From positions 3,472,001 to 3,536,000 of the forward strand of contig CP064999.1 of the NCBI GenBank assembly GCA_016700115.1: a DNA stretch of 64,000 bases, given 5' to 3'. Made by a program: the position numbers and the translations under genes. Positions 63,827 to 64,000 of the stretch are shown one piece after another. The stretch is from Sphingobacteriales bacterium (lineage in GTDB: Bacteria > Bacteroidota > Bacteroidia > Chitinophagales > UBA2359). The notes below the pieces were generated by a model, which did not search any database, was not told the origin of the DNA, and saw only the letters and a list, made by a program, of their open reading frames with translations. Positions within the stretch are counted from its first letter, which is position 1. Each line of letters starts with the position of its first letter.

Positions 63827-64000
63827 ATGTCAGAACTTCGCTGGAATCCGCTTTTACAAACTTATACAATGATTGCGACTAATCGCCAAAGTCGCCCACA
63901 TCTTCCTTCAGACAACTGTCCATTTTGTCCCGGTAACGGTAAAGTTCCTGATCAATATGACATTTATATCTATCCCAACGATTTTCCGGCATTAAGCATA
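63827..64000 (+). CDS. galT: Galactose-1-phosphate uridylyltransferase, 3' end outside the window
   Basis: The 58 codons present begin MSELRWNPLLQTYTMIATNR and continue RQSRPHLPSDNCPFCPGNGKVPDQYDIYIYPNDFPAL. This is the start of GalT: the R-W-N-P-L segment, the zinc motif CPFCPGN and the FPAL end of the first beta strand set. GalT moves UMP between glucose-1-phosphate and galactose-1-phosphate in the Leloir pathway. The gene is divergent from pckG with a 232-bp gap. The catalytic HPH motif lies beyond the window. Confidence 0.85.
   Translation, partial: MSELRWNPLLQTYTMIATNRQSRPHLPSDNCPFCPGNGKVPDQYDIYIYPNDFPALSI

Overview
The window reads as a chromosomal segment of a Bacteroidota bacterium, probably an environmental member of the Saprospirales/Chitinophagales side of the phylum (placement is inference). 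Evidence: three large secreted proteins end in type IX secretion (T9SS) type A sorting tails; a bacillithiol gene (bshC), a GTP-type PEP carboxykinase, an ECF sigma/anti-sigma pair and a DUF6249-like protein are present; several genes are preceded by the Bacteroidota -7 box TAnnTTTG; base composition is AT-rich, most strongly in the right third. No rRNA, tRNA, prophage, IS element or CRISPR array was seen.

Layout. 1-5.1 kb (+): end of a surface-glycan region, with a truncated glycosyltransferase-like gene, then acyl carrier protein, KASIII, SDR reductase, polyprenyl-phosphate-type GT2 and a GNAT acyltransferase. This looks like a cassette that makes a short acyl group and attaches it to a sugar. 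5.8-13.8 kb: a GT-A-like protein, a large NtrY-like histidine kinase and a lipoprotein (both apparently interrupted by a one-base homopolymer insertion), a zinc-ribbon/FHA protein and a MotA/TolQ/ExbB-type membrane protein. 14.2-21.4 kb: glyA, then a leftward run of M1 aminopeptidase-T9SS, a small unknown protein, maf, an esterase and pepA. 21.8-31.3 kb: a PHM-like copper monooxygenase with a haem motif and T9SS tail, a lipoprotein, a GT4, a small glycogen-binding-type protein, a diheme cytochrome, a LolA-like protein and an M14 carboxypeptidase-T9SS. 31.5-35.2 kb: waaA, converging on feoAB. 35.3-46.1 kb: a leftward exopolysaccharide locus (Wzc-like, Wzx, GT, hexapeptide acyltransferase, a 36-residue membrane peptide, Wzy/ligase, GT2, short TolC-like) with a divergent membrane GT2. 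46.3-58.8 kb: recO, bshC, a secreted WD40-caspase, an NADP oxidoreductase, anti-sigma/sigma facing a DUF6249-like protein, a Crp-family regulator, an FAD oxidoreductase and small unknowns. 59.1-64 kb: two tandem-domain universal stress proteins, pckG and the start of galT.

The most unusual structure is a set of intergenic arrays, all with an exact 21-bp period and all about 273-294 bp long, but built from unrelated unit sequences: 5346-5618 (AATTGCAATT-type), 26410-26682 (TTCGCNNGCGAA-type), 61119-61424 (CAATATTA-type), and a probable decayed fourth at about 47230-47502. The first two have a 12-bp palindromic core at the same place in the unit, and the third a 6-bp one. Twenty-one bp is two helical turns, so the cores would lie on one face of the DNA. 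I do not recognise this as a named repeat class. Other points worth a second look are the copper monooxygenase/haem/T9SS protein, the ACP-KASIII-SDR-GT-GNAT cassette, a strong hairpin just upstream of the exopolysaccharide operon, and a palindromic operator candidate at feoAB.

All assignments come from reading motifs and context by eye; no database search was run.
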